Shown: positions 63,638 through 64,000 of the stretch, one piece after another | Numbering within the stretch: the stretch's first letter is position 1 | Layout: each line of letters opens with the position of its first letter | NCBI RefSeq assembly: GCF_029962835.1 | Contig: NC_080574.1 | Coordinates: 39,375,501 to 39,439,500 of the forward strand | DNA length: 64,000 nucleotides | Source: Magnolia sinica | Taxonomy: Eukaryota > Streptophyta > Magnoliopsida > Magnoliales > Magnoliaceae | Direction: 5' to 3' | Notes under the pieces: generated by a model | The model's database searches: none | Seen by the model: the letters and a program-made list of their open reading frames with translations, nothing else | Told to the model about the DNA's origin: nothing | Position numbers and translations under genes: made by a program

Positions 63638-64000
63638 GGAAAAGGTACTATGCGCTCGACGTCACTATAAGCTCCCGTGAGGTCGAGCTGTGTGGGCCCC
63701 TCGTGATGCGTGTCGACAAGGAAAAATGGATGGTGCCATTACCAAGTTCTGTGAGCCCCACCAAGATGTATTTGTTGTATCTATACTGTCTATCCCTTTG
63801 GAAAGTTCATTTTAGAACATGAGGCCAAAACTTTAGGCAGATCCACTGCTTAAATGAACCACACCAGAGAAGGTATTGGGGACAATGATGCCACCATTGA
63901 AACATTCCTAGGGCCCACCATGATGTTAATTTTCCATCCAACTTGTTCATAATGTCACATAGATCTGTATGAAGGGGCAAAACAAATATCAGCCTGACTT
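63637..64000. mobile_element. Second MITE copy, runs off the window
   Basis: Begins GGGAAAAGGTACTATGCGCT with 'cgtgaggtcgagctgtgtgg', matching the end of the MITE at 63106-63547. The downstream part resembles the common dispersed repeat. The right end is outside the window. Confidence 0.7.

Noticed and set aside
63430-63822. 130-residue frame with YIYIYI repeats
   Set aside because: Translation of the (AT)n microsatellite between MITEs.

Overview
This is nuclear DNA of a flowering plant. It carries a clade-3 plant glutamate-receptor-like channel gene with canonical GT-AG introns, a plant X8 (CBM43) wall-protein gene, plant-type MULE, hAT, SINE and chromovirus elements, and a plant 18S rRNA fragment. 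The dispersed short repeats (phrases about 'aagtggaccacac', 'gggcccacc', 'agttttgga' in both orientations) recall what I remember of magnoliid genomes, but that placement is a weak inference.

Layout. 1-18713 is the right-hand part of a large Mutator-like element (MULE 1) whose left end lies outside the window. From the left it holds a DUF1985 / coiled-coil / Ulp1-type (C48) protease gene reading rightwards, a hairpin, a broken intronless ribosomal protein S18 copy, an old LTR block, two unusual tandem arrays, a 'plant transposon domain' gene, an intron-containing DEAD-box helicase fragment, and a mudrA-type transposase reading leftwards. A large 21-bp minisatellite array and a terminal inverted repeat (TIR) follow. 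20547-32307 is a decayed Ty3/gypsy chromovirus with both LTRs and a matching 5-bp target duplication. 33050-35912 is a fold-back palindrome with a hAT MITE nested in it. 36424-44306 is a second, complete MULE of the same family (about 125-bp TIRs, 9-bp target duplication). It contains a second DUF1985 gene, more 21-bp arrays, a SINE and a piece of 18S rRNA. 45404-54108 is the only gene-like host territory: an Ole e 10-like X8 gene (+) and a GLR3-type gene (-, six exons, predicted 898 aa, apparently intact). 55400-64000 is repeat-rich: 21-bp arrays of a related type, a 3.26-kb solo LTR inserted in one of them, and MITEs in TA-rich DNA.

How the parts relate. The two MULEs share TIRs, a DUF1985 gene and subterminal arrays with a 21-bp period. 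In MULE 1 the transposase and the DUF1985-protease gene converge from opposite ends, an arrangement like mudrA/mudrB of maize MuDR. The arrays face outward as inverted repeats in MULE 1. The same 21-bp monomer, in variants, recurs at other places in the window. This element family and its mobile minisatellite are the most interesting part of the window. All element genes here look inactive. The two host genes look functional.
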